57,675 nucleotides of DNA, from assembly GCF_014199935.1 (NCBI RefSeq), contig NZ_JACHOP010000030.1, forward strand, positions 1 through 57,675, in the 5' to 3' direction. The position numbers and the translations under genes were made by a program. This DNA comes from Methylorubrum rhodinum (GTDB lineage: Bacteria; Pseudomonadota; Alphaproteobacteria; Rhizobiales; Beijerinckiaceae). Shown here one piece after another: positions 44,426 to 52,552 of the stretch. The notes under the pieces were generated by a model, which was not told the DNA's origin, did no database searches, and worked only from the letters and a program-made list of their open reading frames with translations. Each line of letters begins with the position of its first letter. Position 1 is the stretch's first letter.

Positions 44426-45301
44426 GTGTCCCGTCTCACCACCCGCGCTCCGGCCAAGATCAACCTGACCCTGCACGTGCTCGGGCGCCGCCCCGAGGAC
44501 GGCTACCACGTGCTGGAGAGCCTCGTGGCTTTCGCCGAGGTCGCCGACGGGCTGACGCTCGATCCCGGTCCCGACCTCACGCTCGCCGTCGCAGGCCCGA
44601 CGGCCGGCCCGGCGGGGCCCCTCGACGACAACCTCGTGCTGCGCGCCGCCCGCCATCTCGCCGCGGGCGTGCCGGGCTTGAGGCTCGGCGCCTTCCATCT
44701 CCACAAGGAATTACCGGTCGCGGCCGGGATCGGCGGCGGTTCGTCGGATGCCGCGGCCGCACTCCGCCTGCTCGCCGAACTGAACGCGCTGTCCCCCGAT
44801 CACCCGGCCGTCGTCGCGGCGGCGCGGGCCACGGGGGCCGACGTGCCGGTCTGCCTCGATCCGCGCGGCCGGATGATGCGCGGCGCGGGCGAGGCGGTCG
44901 GTCCGGCCCTCGGGTTCGAAGGCGTGCCGGCTGTGCTGGTCAATCCCGGCGTGCCGGTCTCGACCGCGCCGGTGTTCAAGGCGCTCGGCCTCGCGGTCGG
45001 GCAGACGCTCGACGGCGCCGAGCATCCGGTCATCGCGGCCGGGCTGGACGCCGACGGCGTGCTCGCCGCGATCATCCCGGCCCGCAACGATCTCGAACCG
45101 CCGGCCCTCACCGTGGCACCGGTCATCGGGGAGGCACTGGCGCTGTTGCGGGCGCAGGATGGCTGCCGCCTCGCCCGGATGTCGGGCTCGGGCGCGACGG
45201 TGTTCGCGTTGTTTTCGGATGCGGCGGCCGCCGGGGCGGCCGCCGGCGCGATACGGTCGGCACGGCCGGACTGGTGGGTCGAGCCGACGCGTCTCGCCTG
45301 A
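44426..45301 (+). CDS. ispE: 4-diphosphocytidyl-2-C-methyl-D-erythritol kinase
   Basis: Phosphorylates CDP-ME in the MEP isoprenoid pathway. The 291-residue GHMP kinase shows APAKINLTLHV at the N-terminus, the ATP loop LPVAAGIGGGSSDAAAALR, DVPVCLDPRG and the C-terminal MSGSGATVFALF. GTG 44426 gives the family-typical N-terminus. It is downstream of the GCG-type gene, unrelated in function. Confidence 0.96.
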   Translation: MSRLTTRAPAKINLTLHVLGRRPEDGYHVLESLVAFAEVADGLTLDPGPDLTLAVAGPTAGPAGPLDDNLVLRAARHLAAGVPGLRLGAFHLHKELPVAAGIGGGSSDAAAALRLLAELNALSPDHPAVVAAARATGADVPVCLDPRGRMMRGAGEAVGPALGFEGVPAVLVNPGVPVSTAPVFKALGLAVGQTLDGAEHPVIAAGLDADGVLAAIIPARNDLEPPALTVAPVIGEALALLRAQDGCRLARMSGSGATVFALFSDAAAAGAAAGAIRSARPDWWVEPTRLA

Positions 45302-45319
45302 GCGCGGATCGACGCGCCG

Positions 45320-45496
45320 TCAGTGATCGGTGCCGGGCCGGTTCGGGCGCGGTGCCTCGCCGTGGGCCTGGGTGAAGCTCGACCGCTGCGGGTCTTTCTT
45401 CGCTTGCGCCACCCGGCCCCGCTGCCAGATGGCGAAGGCTGCGACCGCCACGATCGTGACGACGGCCAGCAGCGGAATCAGCACGTCGTTCGACAT
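45320..45496 (-). CDS. Tiny single-span membrane protein, 58 residues
   Basis: A short gene with a strong ribosome binding site (GGAGG about six bases before the ATG at 45496). The product starts MSNDVLIPLLAVVTIVAVAAF, one membrane helix, followed by a basic and then a Pro-rich tail ending TDH. No family is recognised. It is convergent with ispE, 18 bases between stops. Confidence 0.6.
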   Translation of the reverse strand: MSNDVLIPLLAVVTIVAVAAFAIWQRGRVAQAKKDPQRSSFTQAHGEAPRPNRPGTDH

Positions 45497-45682
45497 GGCC
45501 GTTACCTCCGATGATTGTGTTCCGGGGGAAACGGCGGCGCCCGCGAAAGTTCCGCGAGCTTGAGTGTTGCCGCGCTCCGCGAAAAGATCAGATTTCGCTT
45601 GCGCGCTCTGTGTGAGAGCAAGCGTGAGCGATCGCGGTCCCGGCTTGTTTGTCGCACCCGGCGAGGCAACGCCGGCGCCCCG

Positions 45683-46174
45683 TCACAGGCTGCGCGAGAA
45701 GACCAGCGGCCCGCTGTTCGCCCCGCCCCGTCCATAGGGAGACGGGCTGTGCGACGGGCGGCCGTAGACGGTGGGCGTGCGCGTCCTGCCCACCTCCTCG
45801 GCCAGGGCCTTGATCAGGCCTTCCGAGACGGCGCGGGCGGTGGCGAGCACCTGCTGGTTGGTCTCCACCACGGCGGCGAAGCGCTTCTGGGCCAGCTTCA
45901 GCGTTTCGAGCTCCTCGGGCGCGAAACGGGCGAGCGCGATCGCGTTGGCCTTCGCCGCCTCCAGCCCGGTCGTGTAGGCGGCGGCGAATTGCGCCTTGGC
46001 GGGAGCTCCCGTCATCGCCTCGGCGATGCGGCCGGCCCGCACGCCCTCGCTCTCGCGGACGAGCGCCGCTTCGAGATCGCGCATCACGGCGAGCAGACCC
46101 TTCAGGAAGGTCAGCGACCCGGCGCGGTCGGTGAGGCGCAAAGGGGGACCAGGCTGGGTGTCAGCGACCGCCAC
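45683..46174 (-). CDS. FlgN-like flagellar protein
   Basis: A 163-residue, almost wholly helical protein (LTFLKGLLAVMRDLEAALVRESEGVRAGRI) resembling FlgN/FlbY-type flagellar proteins that chaperone hook-associated proteins or aid motility. The last 30 residues are unstructured and may not be conserved. GTG 46174 has AGGAGG upstream, and its start overlaps the stop of the rod-binding gene by 14 bases, so it is the third gene of the flgI operon. Confidence 0.7.
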   Translation of the reverse strand: MAVADTQPGPPLRLTDRAGSLTFLKGLLAVMRDLEAALVRESEGVRAGRIAEAMTGAPAKAQFAAAYTTGLEAAKANAIALARFAPEELETLKLAQKRFAAVVETNQQVLATARAVSEGLIKALAEEVGRTRTPTVYGRPSHSPSPYGRGGANSGPLVFSRSL

Positions 46175-46529
46175 GGCCGGCCTCCTGCATCCGCATCATC
46201 TCGGAATAGACTTGGTTGCTGATGCCGACGCCGCCGCTCTTCACGATGGCGTTGGCGTATTCCTTGGTCAGCATCGAGCGCCAGACGCCGCCGCCGTTGC
46301 CGTTCTCGCCCAGCGGCCCCTCGGTGCCCTCGCTCTGGGTCATCCGCTCCAGGCTGTCCTCTAGGAACATCTTCTCGAACTCGTTCGCCGTCTTGCGCGC
46401 CTTGGCCGAGGCTTGGGTCGCCGCCTGGGCGGTGTCCATCGTGTTCGTGTCGGTCTTCGACAGCGATTGCAGCAGGTTCTTGCCGACGCCGGCGGCGGCG
46501 GAGGCCGCGAAGGTCGCGAGAGGCAGCAT
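46161..46529 (-). CDS. Rod-binding protein (FlgJ N-terminal/CheL type)
   Basis: A 122-residue protein matching only the rod-binding half of FlgJ: KTANEFEKMFLEDSLERMTQS and the C-terminal VGISNQVYSEMMRMQEA. The muramidase half of enterobacterial FlgJ is absent, as is normal in alphaproteobacteria, where this short form is called CheL. It helps flagellar rod assembly. It lies 25 bases after flgI. Confidence 0.88.
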   Translation of the reverse strand: MLPLATFAASAAAGVGKNLLQSLSKTDTNTMDTAQAATQASAKARKTANEFEKMFLEDSLERMTQSEGTEGPLGENGNGGGVWRSMLTKEYANAIVKSGGVGISNQVYSEMMRMQEAGRGGR

Positions 46530-46554
46530 GGCTTCGGTCCCCTATCCTCGAAAA

Positions 46555-47727
46555 TCACATCAGCTCGATGTCGGCCTGGAGCGCGCCGGCCGTCTTGATC
46601 GCTTGCAGGATCGAAATCAGGTCGCGCGGGCCGACACCCAGCGCGTTGAGGCCGTCGACCAGTTCGCGGAGCGTCACGCCCTCCTTCACGAGAGCGAGCT
46701 TGTTGCCGTCCTGCGTGTCGACCTTGACGCCGGTGCGCGGCACGATCGCGGTCTGGCCGTTCGAGAGCGGGCCCGGCTGGCTCACCATCGGCTGCTCGGT
46801 GATCGTCACCGTGAGGTTGCCCTGCGCGATCGCCACCGTGGAGACGCGCACGTCGCGGCCCATCACGATGATGCCGGAGCGCTCGTCCACGACGACGCGG
46901 GCGGTCTGGTCGGGCTCGACCTTCAACTGCTCCACCTCGGTGATGAGGCGGATCATGTTGCCCCGGTACTTCGACGGGATCTGGAGCGTGATGGTGGCCG
47001 GGTCGATGGGCTCCGCGGTGTCGGCGCCCATGAAGTCGTTGATCGCCGCCGCGATGCGCTTCGAGGTGGTGAAATCGGGGTTGCGCAGCGACAGGCGGAG
47101 CGAGCGCGCCTCGTTGAGCTTGAACGCCATCTCGCGCTCGATCAGCGCGCCGTTGGAGATGCGCCCGTTGGTCGGCACGCCGCGGGTGATCTTGGCGGCC
47201 TCCCCCTCCGCGGCGAAGCCCGCGATGGCGACGGAGCCCTGGGCCAGGGCGTAGACCTCGCCGTCGGCGCCGAGCAGCGGCGTCACCAGCAGCGTGCCGC
47301 CCTGGAGCGACTTGGCGTCGCCGAGCGAGGACACCGTCACGTCGATATGGGTGCCCTGCGTGGCGAAGGGCGGGAGGTTGGCCGTCACCATCACGGCGGC
47401 GAGGTTCTGGGTGCGCATCGTGGCACCCCGCGTGTTGACCCCGAGCCGCTCCAGCATCGCCTGGAGCGACTGCTTGGTGAACGGGATGTTGTTGAGGGTG
47501 TCGCCGGTGCCGTTGAGGCCGACCACGATGCCGTAGCCGACGAGCTGGTTCGAGCGCACGCCCTCGATCGAGGCGAGGTCCTTGACCCGCGACAGGGCGG
47601 CGGCGGGACCCGGCATCGCGGCCATGAAGATTGCGGCCATGAGGCTGGCGAGGACCGCCTTCAGGCGGAACGGGCGAAGGCGCTGCGGGAGCGGCATCGG
47701 GTGTCTCGGGACCGGGTTCGGCATCAT
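46555..47727 (-). CDS. flgI: Flagellar P-ring protein
   Basis: Forms the periplasmic P-ring around the flagellar rod. The 390-residue protein has a signal peptide (ending AAAL, about residue 46) and the family blocks RVKDLASIEGVRSNQLVGYGIVVGLNGTGD, NVAAVMVTANLPPFA-type, LLGADGEVYALAQGSVAI, ERSGIIVMG and LRELVDGLNALGVGPRDLISILQAIK. Tandem ATG codons at 47727; a second start at 47697 is possible. It is the first gene of an operon and divergent from fliX. Confidence 0.96.
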   Translation of the reverse strand: MMPNPVPRHPMPLPQRLRPFRLKAVLASLMAAIFMAAMPGPAAALSRVKDLASIEGVRSNQLVGYGIVVGLNGTGDTLNNIPFTKQSLQAMLERLGVNTRGATMRTQNLAAVMVTANLPPFATQGTHIDVTVSSLGDAKSLQGGTLLVTPLLGADGEVYALAQGSVAIAGFAAEGEAAKITRGVPTNGRISNGALIEREMAFKLNEARSLRLSLRNPDFTTSKRIAAAINDFMGADTAEPIDPATITLQIPSKYRGNMIRLITEVEQLKVEPDQTARVVVDERSGIIVMGRDVRVSTVAIAQGNLTVTITEQPMVSQPGPLSNGQTAIVPRTGVKVDTQDGNKLALVKEGVTLRELVDGLNALGVGPRDLISILQAIKTAGALQADIELM

Positions 47728-47870
47728 GCCGGGTCCACCTGCCAGGGCCGTGCCAGCCGGGCGTTTCGTGCAAGCCTCTGACGATATTGGATTTATCGAG
47801 AGCTGGTGCGCGTCCGCCCGCGCCGCCCGCCGGGCCGTTTCCTGCCGGGGCGGCAGGATCTGCCGGGGCG

Positions 47871-47885
47871 TTTACCCGCGCTTAA
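47871..47885. promoter_or_regulatory. Possible CtrA-type box between flgI and fliX
   Basis: TTTA-N7-TTAA: one mismatch to the CtrA consensus TTAA-N7-TTAA, located between two divergent flagellar genes that in Caulobacter are cell-cycle controlled. Plausible but weak. Confidence 0.35.
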
Positions 47886-47929
47886 CCCTGCGTGCCGATT
47901 CTCGCGGCTCTCTTCGAACGGGCCGGATC

Positions 47930-48364
47930 ATGCGCGTCGACACACGCTTTGCCGCCGCCGCCGCGGGGGCCGCCTCGGGCCCGCGCCGGGCCGCCGCTCC
48001 GGGCGCCTTCGCGCCGGAGGGGACGGAACCGCAGCGCGCGAGCACGGCAGGGACCGCGCAGACCGGCATGCTCGCCGGCCTCGACGCGATCCTCACCCTG
48101 CAGGGGCAGGAGGGGGCGGACACGCCGCAGGAGCGCCGCCGCCGCTCGGTGCAGCGCGGGCACGACCTTCTCGACGGTCTCGACCGCCTGAAGGCCGCCC
48201 TGATCGGCGGGCGGGTGGCCCATGCGGACCTGCGCGCCATCGCCGGGCGCCTCGCCGAGCGCATGCCGGAGAGCGGCGACCCGCGCCTCGACGGGCTCGT
48301 CGCCGAGATCGAACTGCGGGCGGCGGTGGAACTCGCCAAGCTCGATGCGGCGCGGACCGCCTGA
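47930..48364 (+). CDS. fliX: Class II flagellar assembly regulator FliX
   Basis: In Caulobacter FliX partners FlbD to couple flagellar assembly to class III gene expression. The 144-residue protein has an Ala/Gly-rich N-terminal half and the conserved C-terminal RGHDLLDGLDRLKAALIGG and AEIELRAAVELAKL. ATG 47930. It is divergent from flgI, the arrangement known from Caulobacter. Confidence 0.85.
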   Translation: MRVDTRFAAAAAGAASGPRRAAAPGAFAPEGTEPQRASTAGTAQTGMLAGLDAILTLQGQEGADTPQERRRRSVQRGHDLLDGLDRLKAALIGGRVAHADLRAIAGRLAERMPESGDPRLDGLVAEIELRAAVELAKLDAARTA

Positions 48365-48385
48365 CGCCGGTCGCCGCGGAACGGC

Positions 48386-48691
48386 TCAGTAATAGTCGGG
48401 GCGCGGACGATAGTAGCCGTAGGGCCTCGGGCGGCCGTAGCCCCCACCGTAGCCGTAGGGACCGCCCCGCCTCCTGTAGGAGCCGTCGGGACCGATCTGG
48501 TTCATCACGCAGACGCCCCTCCAATTGGGATGGAAGCCGGGGCCGCAATAGCCTGCGGTGCGCTCGATCAGTGCGCCGTCGGTTCCGGTGGCGAGGGGAG
48601 CGGGGCTGAGGGGAGCGGCCTGGGCGCTGCCCATGAAGCCGAGGCTGCCGGCGACAACCGCAGTCAAGGTAAACGCCTTCGCGTGCATCAT
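48386..48691 (-). CDS. Second small exported GCG-type protein
   Basis: A 101-residue protein with a signal peptide (residues 1-25, ending AQA), the GYCGPGFHPNWRGVCVMN motif like that of the 43966 protein, and a Gly/Tyr/Arg/Pro-rich tail (GPYGYGGGYGRPRPYGYY). Tandem ATG codons at 48691 follow GGAAAGGAG. The two relatives bracket ispE and the flagellar operon. Function unknown. Confidence 0.78.
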   Translation of the reverse strand: MMHAKAFTLTAVVAGSLGFMGSAQAAPLSPAPLATGTDGALIERTAGYCGPGFHPNWRGVCVMNQIGPDGSYRRRGGPYGYGGGYGRPRPYGYYRPRPDYY

Positions 48692-48895
48692 CGTACGATC
48701 TCCTTTCCGTTCGGACCGGGACGGCCGGCCCTCAAGCAAGGGTTACGGCGATCAACGTGAACGGCACCGTTACGATCCCGTCCGCCTCCCGCACGCCTTT
48801 TCCCGGCGTTGACGCCCCCGCCCCGATCCCCGACAAGGCGCCCCGGGGTGAGCGCAGGCGCCCCCAACGCCTGGAAGGTCGTCCGCCCGCCCGCG

Positions 48896-50269
48896 ATGCT
48901 GTTCAACTCCTTCGTCTTCCTGCTGGCCTTCCTGCCCGCCGCGCTCGTGCTGCACGCGGCGGCCGAGCGCTTTCGGCCGGACGCCCGCCTGCCGCTGCTC
49001 GTGGGCCTCTCCCTCGTGTTCTACGGCTGGTGGGACTGGCGCTTCCTGCCGCTGCTCGTCGCCTCGATCGGGGTCAACGGGTGGATCGCACGAGCCCTGC
49101 CGCGCCGGGCCGACGGCTGGCTGTTTCCGGCCGCGCTCGCCGGCAACCTCGCGGTGCTGGCGGCCTTCAAGTATCTCGGCTTCCTCGCCGACCTCGCCAA
49201 CCTGATCCCGGGCATGGGCCTGCCGCACGTCGACCTCGTGCTGCCGCTCGGCATCTCGTTCTTCACCTTCCACCACATCATGTACCTGACCGACCTGCGG
49301 GCGGGCCGCGCCCCGGCCCTGGGGCCCACGAAGTACGCCCTCTACATCGCCTTCTTCCCGCAGGTTCTCGCCGGCCCGCTCGTGCGCTGGAGCGAGATCG
49401 TCCATCAGTTCGACGAGCGTCCCTATCGGAGGCCCGACGCCGCCGAGCGGATCGGGCGCGGACTGATGCTGCTCGTCGTCGGCCTGTCCAAGAAAGTCTT
49501 CTTGGGCGATCCGCTGGCGGCCACCGTCAACCCGGTGTTCCAGGCAGCCGCCGCGGGCCATGCGGTGACGACGGCCGAGGCGTGGCAGGCGACGCTCGGT
49601 TTCACGTTCCAGATCTACTTCGACTTCTCCGGCTACACCGACATGGCGCTCGGCATCGCGCTGCTGTTCGGCATCGTGCTGCCGCAGAACTTCGACGTGC
49701 CCTACCGCGCCACCTCGCTGCGCGACTTCTGGCGGCGATGGCACATGACGCTGTCACGCTTCCTGCGCGACTATCTCTACATCCCGTTCGGCGGGAACCG
49801 GCGGGGTGTGGCGATGCAGGTCGGCGCCCTGTTCGCAACCATGACCCTCGGCGGCCTGTGGCACGGGGCGGGGCTGACCTTCGTCGCCTGGGGCGCCGCC
49901 CACGGGCTCGGCCTCGGCGCGGGCGTGCTGTGGCGCCGGGCCGGCGCGCGGATGCCGACGTTCCTCGGCTGGACGCTGACCGCGCTCTTCGTGGTCCTGA
50001 CCTGGGTGCTGTTCCGCGCGACCTCGTTCGAGGCGGCGCTCGCGATCTACAAGGGGCTGCTCGGCCTCGCGGAGCCCGGCTCCGGCTTTAAGTGGCGCAC
50101 GATCCTGTTCGCCGCCGCGGTCGCGATCGTCGGTCCGAGCGCCTGGGCCGCGATCCACCGCCTGCCGCCGAACCGTTGGCTCGCCGCGGCCTTCGCCGTC
50201 CTGTTCGTGATCGTCCTGCTCAAGATCGGGGACGATGCGAACTACGAATTCATCTACTTCCAGTTCTGA
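48896..50269 (+). CDS. MBOAT-family O-acyltransferase (AlgI-like)
   Basis: A 457-residue polytopic membrane protein (about ten helices) with the MBOAT signatures FYGWWDWRFLPLL, FFPQVLAGPLVR, the catalytic-region FWRRWHMTLSRFLRDYLYIPFGGN, and LWHGAG with the conserved His. It should move acyl groups across the membrane to a glycan or other acceptor. ATG 48896 is chosen because it opens the first helix (MLFNSFVFLLAFLPA). It pairs with the SGNH-type gene beginning two bases after its stop. No alginate or cellulose synthase is nearby, so the acceptor is unknown. Confidence 0.93.
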   Translation: MLFNSFVFLLAFLPAALVLHAAAERFRPDARLPLLVGLSLVFYGWWDWRFLPLLVASIGVNGWIARALPRRADGWLFPAALAGNLAVLAAFKYLGFLADLANLIPGMGLPHVDLVLPLGISFFTFHHIMYLTDLRAGRAPALGPTKYALYIAFFPQVLAGPLVRWSEIVHQFDERPYRRPDAAERIGRGLMLLVVGLSKKVFLGDPLAATVNPVFQAAAAGHAVTTAEAWQATLGFTFQIYFDFSGYTDMALGIALLFGIVLPQNFDVPYRATSLRDFWRRWHMTLSRFLRDYLYIPFGGNRRGVAMQVGALFATMTLGGLWHGAGLTFVAWGAAHGLGLGAGVLWRRAGARMPTFLGWTLTALFVVLTWVLFRATSFEAALAIYKGLLGLAEPGSGFKWRTILFAAAVAIVGPSAWAAIHRLPPNRWLAAAFAVLFVIVLLKIGDDANYEFIYFQF

Positions 50270-50271
50270 TC

Positions 50272-51312
50272 ATGATGGCGCGCATCTCCGGCAGCGGCAC
50301 GGAAGGGGACTGGGCGGGTTTCGCGCGGCTGTTCCTCGCCGTCGCTGCAGGCCTTTTCCTCGGATACCTGGCGCTCGCCTTCATCGTCGATCCCTACGAC
50401 AGCGGGCGCTCCACCCTGCTCTCGGCGGGCGCCGTGCGCCAGCAGGGCCCGCGCACGGCCGCCGCCCTGCGGGGCCGCGATCCCGCCTTCTCGGGAGCCG
50501 TCATCGGCAACTCGCACATCCAGTTGATCGAGCCCGCCCGCCTCAGCGCGGCGACCGGCATCCCCTTCGTGCAGTTGTCGGTGCCGGCGACCGGGCCGGG
50601 CGAGCAACTCGCCCTGATCGGCTGGTTCCTGCGCCATCATCCGCGACCCGACGCTCTGGTCCTGTCGATCGACGACCTCTGGTGCACCGACGACCCGGCG
50701 CTGCCCAACGACAAGCCGTTCCCGTTCTGGCTCTACGGGCCGGACACCCTGTCCTACCTGCGCGGCCTGCTGCGCTGGCCGGTCGCCCAGGAGGTCTTCG
50801 GGCGGATCGGCTGGCTTCTCGGCGCGCGGCGCAAGACCGCGCGGGCCGACGGCTTCTGGGATTACGAGCCCGACTACATCCGCCTCGGCGACCTCGACGG
50901 CGAGCGCTTCCGCGTCGCCCGCGAGACCCCGGCCCCCGATGCGGCCGATCGCGGCAAGGCCGGTCCCGGATTTCCCGCGGCCGAACGGCTCGGCGCCGTG
51001 ATGGCCGCCCTGCCGCCCGAGACCCCGGTCGTGATGGTGTTTCCCCCGGTCTACGCTGCCGGCGCGGCCCGGGTGGGCACGCCGAGGGCGCGGGCCGAGA
51101 CCGCCTGCCGCGACGCGATGCGCGCGGCGCTCGCGCGCCACCCCCGGAGCGCGGTCGTCGACGGGCGGCAGGACCGGCCGGCCCTGCACGACCCCACCCT
51201 ATTCTTCGACCGCACCCACTACCGCCACGGCCTCGCCCGGCCGCTGGCCGACGACATCGCGGCAACCCTGAATGGTCTGCGCTCGCGCGCCCCGCACGCT
51301 TCCGAACCGTGA
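50272..51312 (+). CDS. Membrane-anchored SGNH-like acyl-transfer partner
   Basis: A 346-residue protein with one N-terminal membrane helix (residues about 20-40) and a periplasmic SGNH-hydrolase-like domain. The GDS-like block is SGAVIGNSHIQLIEP (near 80) and the C-terminal catalytic-type block is FFDRTHYRHG. Such proteins (AlgJ/AlgX-like) accept the acyl group delivered by an MBOAT protein and place it on a polymer. Tandem ATG codons and the two-base spacing show tight coupling with the MBOAT gene. A different role in modifying an exopolysaccharide or glycolipid is possible. Confidence 0.75.
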   Translation: MMARISGSGTEGDWAGFARLFLAVAAGLFLGYLALAFIVDPYDSGRSTLLSAGAVRQQGPRTAAALRGRDPAFSGAVIGNSHIQLIEPARLSAATGIPFVQLSVPATGPGEQLALIGWFLRHHPRPDALVLSIDDLWCTDDPALPNDKPFPFWLYGPDTLSYLRGLLRWPVAQEVFGRIGWLLGARRKTARADGFWDYEPDYIRLGDLDGERFRVARETPAPDAADRGKAGPGFPAAERLGAVMAALPPETPVVMVFPPVYAAGAARVGTPRARAETACRDAMRAALARHPRSAVVDGRQDRPALHDPTLFFDRTHYRHGLARPLADDIAATLNGLRSRAPHASEP

Positions 51313-51448
51313 CGTGTTTGCCGCATCGCCGCGGGCAATTCACATCCCGGCGTGCCCAGCGGCATCCGCGCGTTGTGGAGCCTGCCGTGCTCGATTATAG
51401 CCCTGCCCGAGATCGCCGCTGACCGGCAGGGAGCGCGAGGGCGTAAGA

Positions 51449-51868
51449 ATGGCGAAGGTCACGATCGAGGACGGCTATCGGCCCTCCGACGACGAGCCCT
51501 TCATGAACGAGCGGCAGCGGGAATATTTCCGGCGCAAGCTGCTCAGTTGGAAGAGCGAGATCCTGCGCGAGGCGCAGGACACCCTCACGGCGCTTCAGAG
51601 CGAGAACGAGAACCATCCGGATCTCGCCGATCGCGCCTCCTCGGAAACCGACCGCGCCATCGAACTCCGGGCCCGAGACCGCCAGCGCAAGCTGACCAGC
51701 AAGATCGACTCCGCCCTGGCCCGCCTGGAAGACGGCTCCTACGGCTTCTGCGAGGAGACCGGCGAGCCGATCTCCCTCAAGCGCCTCGACGCCCGCCCGA
51801 TCGCCACCCTGTCGCTCGAAGCGCAGGAGCGCCACGAGCGCCGCGAGCGGGTCTACCGCGACGATTGA
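51449..51868 (+). CDS. dksA: RNA polymerase-binding transcription factor DksA
   Basis: Acts with ppGpp at the RNA polymerase secondary channel. The 139-residue protein has the long coiled coil with DRASSETDRAIELRARDRQRKL. The zinc-finger region YGFCEETGEPISLKRLDARPIATLSLEAQE retains one of the four usual cysteines, as is common in alphaproteobacterial DksA. ATG 51449 follows a GAGGGCG sequence. A family C repeat follows its stop. Confidence 0.95.
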   Translation: MAKVTIEDGYRPSDDEPFMNERQREYFRRKLLSWKSEILREAQDTLTALQSENENHPDLADRASSETDRAIELRARDRQRKLTSKIDSALARLEDGSYGFCEETGEPISLKRLDARPIATLSLEAQERHERRERVYRDD

Positions 51869-51896
51869 GGCCGCGCCGGGTACCGCTTCTTGTGTC

Positions 51897-51942
51897 GCGT
51901 CGGCTGTTCCGAAAGCCGGTTTCCACCTTTCCGGCCGATGCC
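51897..51942. repeat. Palindromic repeat, family C (copy 3)
   Basis: Arms GCGTCGGC and GCCGATGC enclose GAAAGCCGG and TTCCACCTTTCCGG. It lies between convergent dksA and the porin-fragment gene and touches the stop codon of the latter. Confidence 0.78.
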
Positions 51943-52257
51943 CTAGCGATGGCTGGCGTCGAGCCTCAGGAACGAGCGCACCGGCCCGAGATCGGTGGCG
52001 GAGCGCGTATCGACCGAGAACCGCCCGCGCACCGGCACCGCGCCGCCATGGCTGCCCGCATCGATCCCGGCCGACACCCGCCCCGACACGCGCAGGCAGG
52101 ACGAGGTGCCGGGGATGCGCGCGAAGCCCGCGCCCTGCTCGGGACAAGCCTCCATCGGCGCCTCGGACGGCAACGGCGCCCGCTCCAGCCCGAGCGCCGT
52201 GCCCGGCGCCGACACGAGGCATAGGCCGACGATGGCCCGCCGCACCGATCGCTTCAT
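51943..52257 (-). CDS. Porin_2-like N-terminal fragment, exported
   Basis: A 104-residue protein with a signal peptide (residues 1-23) and the segment ACPEQGAGFARIPGTSSCLRVSGRV, which is the start of mature Rhizobiales porins (PF02530), including its two cysteines. Full porins have 350 or more residues, so about three quarters of the barrel is missing. The short frame then ends RSFLRLDASHR. It may be a remnant or a free-standing periplasmic protein; ATG and stop are intact. Confidence 0.65.
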   Translation of the reverse strand: MKRSVRRAIVGLCLVSAPGTALGLERAPLPSEAPMEACPEQGAGFARIPGTSSCLRVSGRVSAGIDAGSHGGAVPVRGRFSVDTRSATDLGPVRSFLRLDASHR

Positions 52258-52333
52258 GGTCGAGATTCCCCTCGGCTCGCTGGCCGCATTGTAGCGGACG
52301 GGTGTTCGTCCGGGATAGCCGGCTGAACGGCCC

Positions 52334-52552
52334 TCAATAATGCGGAGGCGGCGGTTCCGGGGCGCCGCTCGCAGTGCGGAAGGCGGAGTCCTCGACCTGC
52401 TCCTGAAGCCGAGCCAGCTGTCGCTTGAGCCGGTCGATCACGGTCCACTGCTCCGTGATGGCCGCGTTCAGATCCTCGATCACCGCTTCCTGCTCGGTGA
52501 TGCGGATTTCGAGGCGCGCGAGGCGGTGGGTCTCGGACGGCATGTCGCTCAT
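52334..52552 (-). CDS. slyX: SlyX family protein
   Basis: A 72-residue coiled-coil protein: RLARLEIRITEQEAVIEDLNAAITEQWTVIDRLKRQLARLQEQVED and the C-terminal PEPPPPHY, the SlyX signature. ATG 52552; ATG 52543 is an alternative. Function of the family is unknown. The gene stands alone. Confidence 0.9.
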   Translation of the reverse strand: MSDMPSETHRLARLEIRITEQEAVIEDLNAAITEQWTVIDRLKRQLARLQEQVEDSAFRTASGAPEPPPPHY

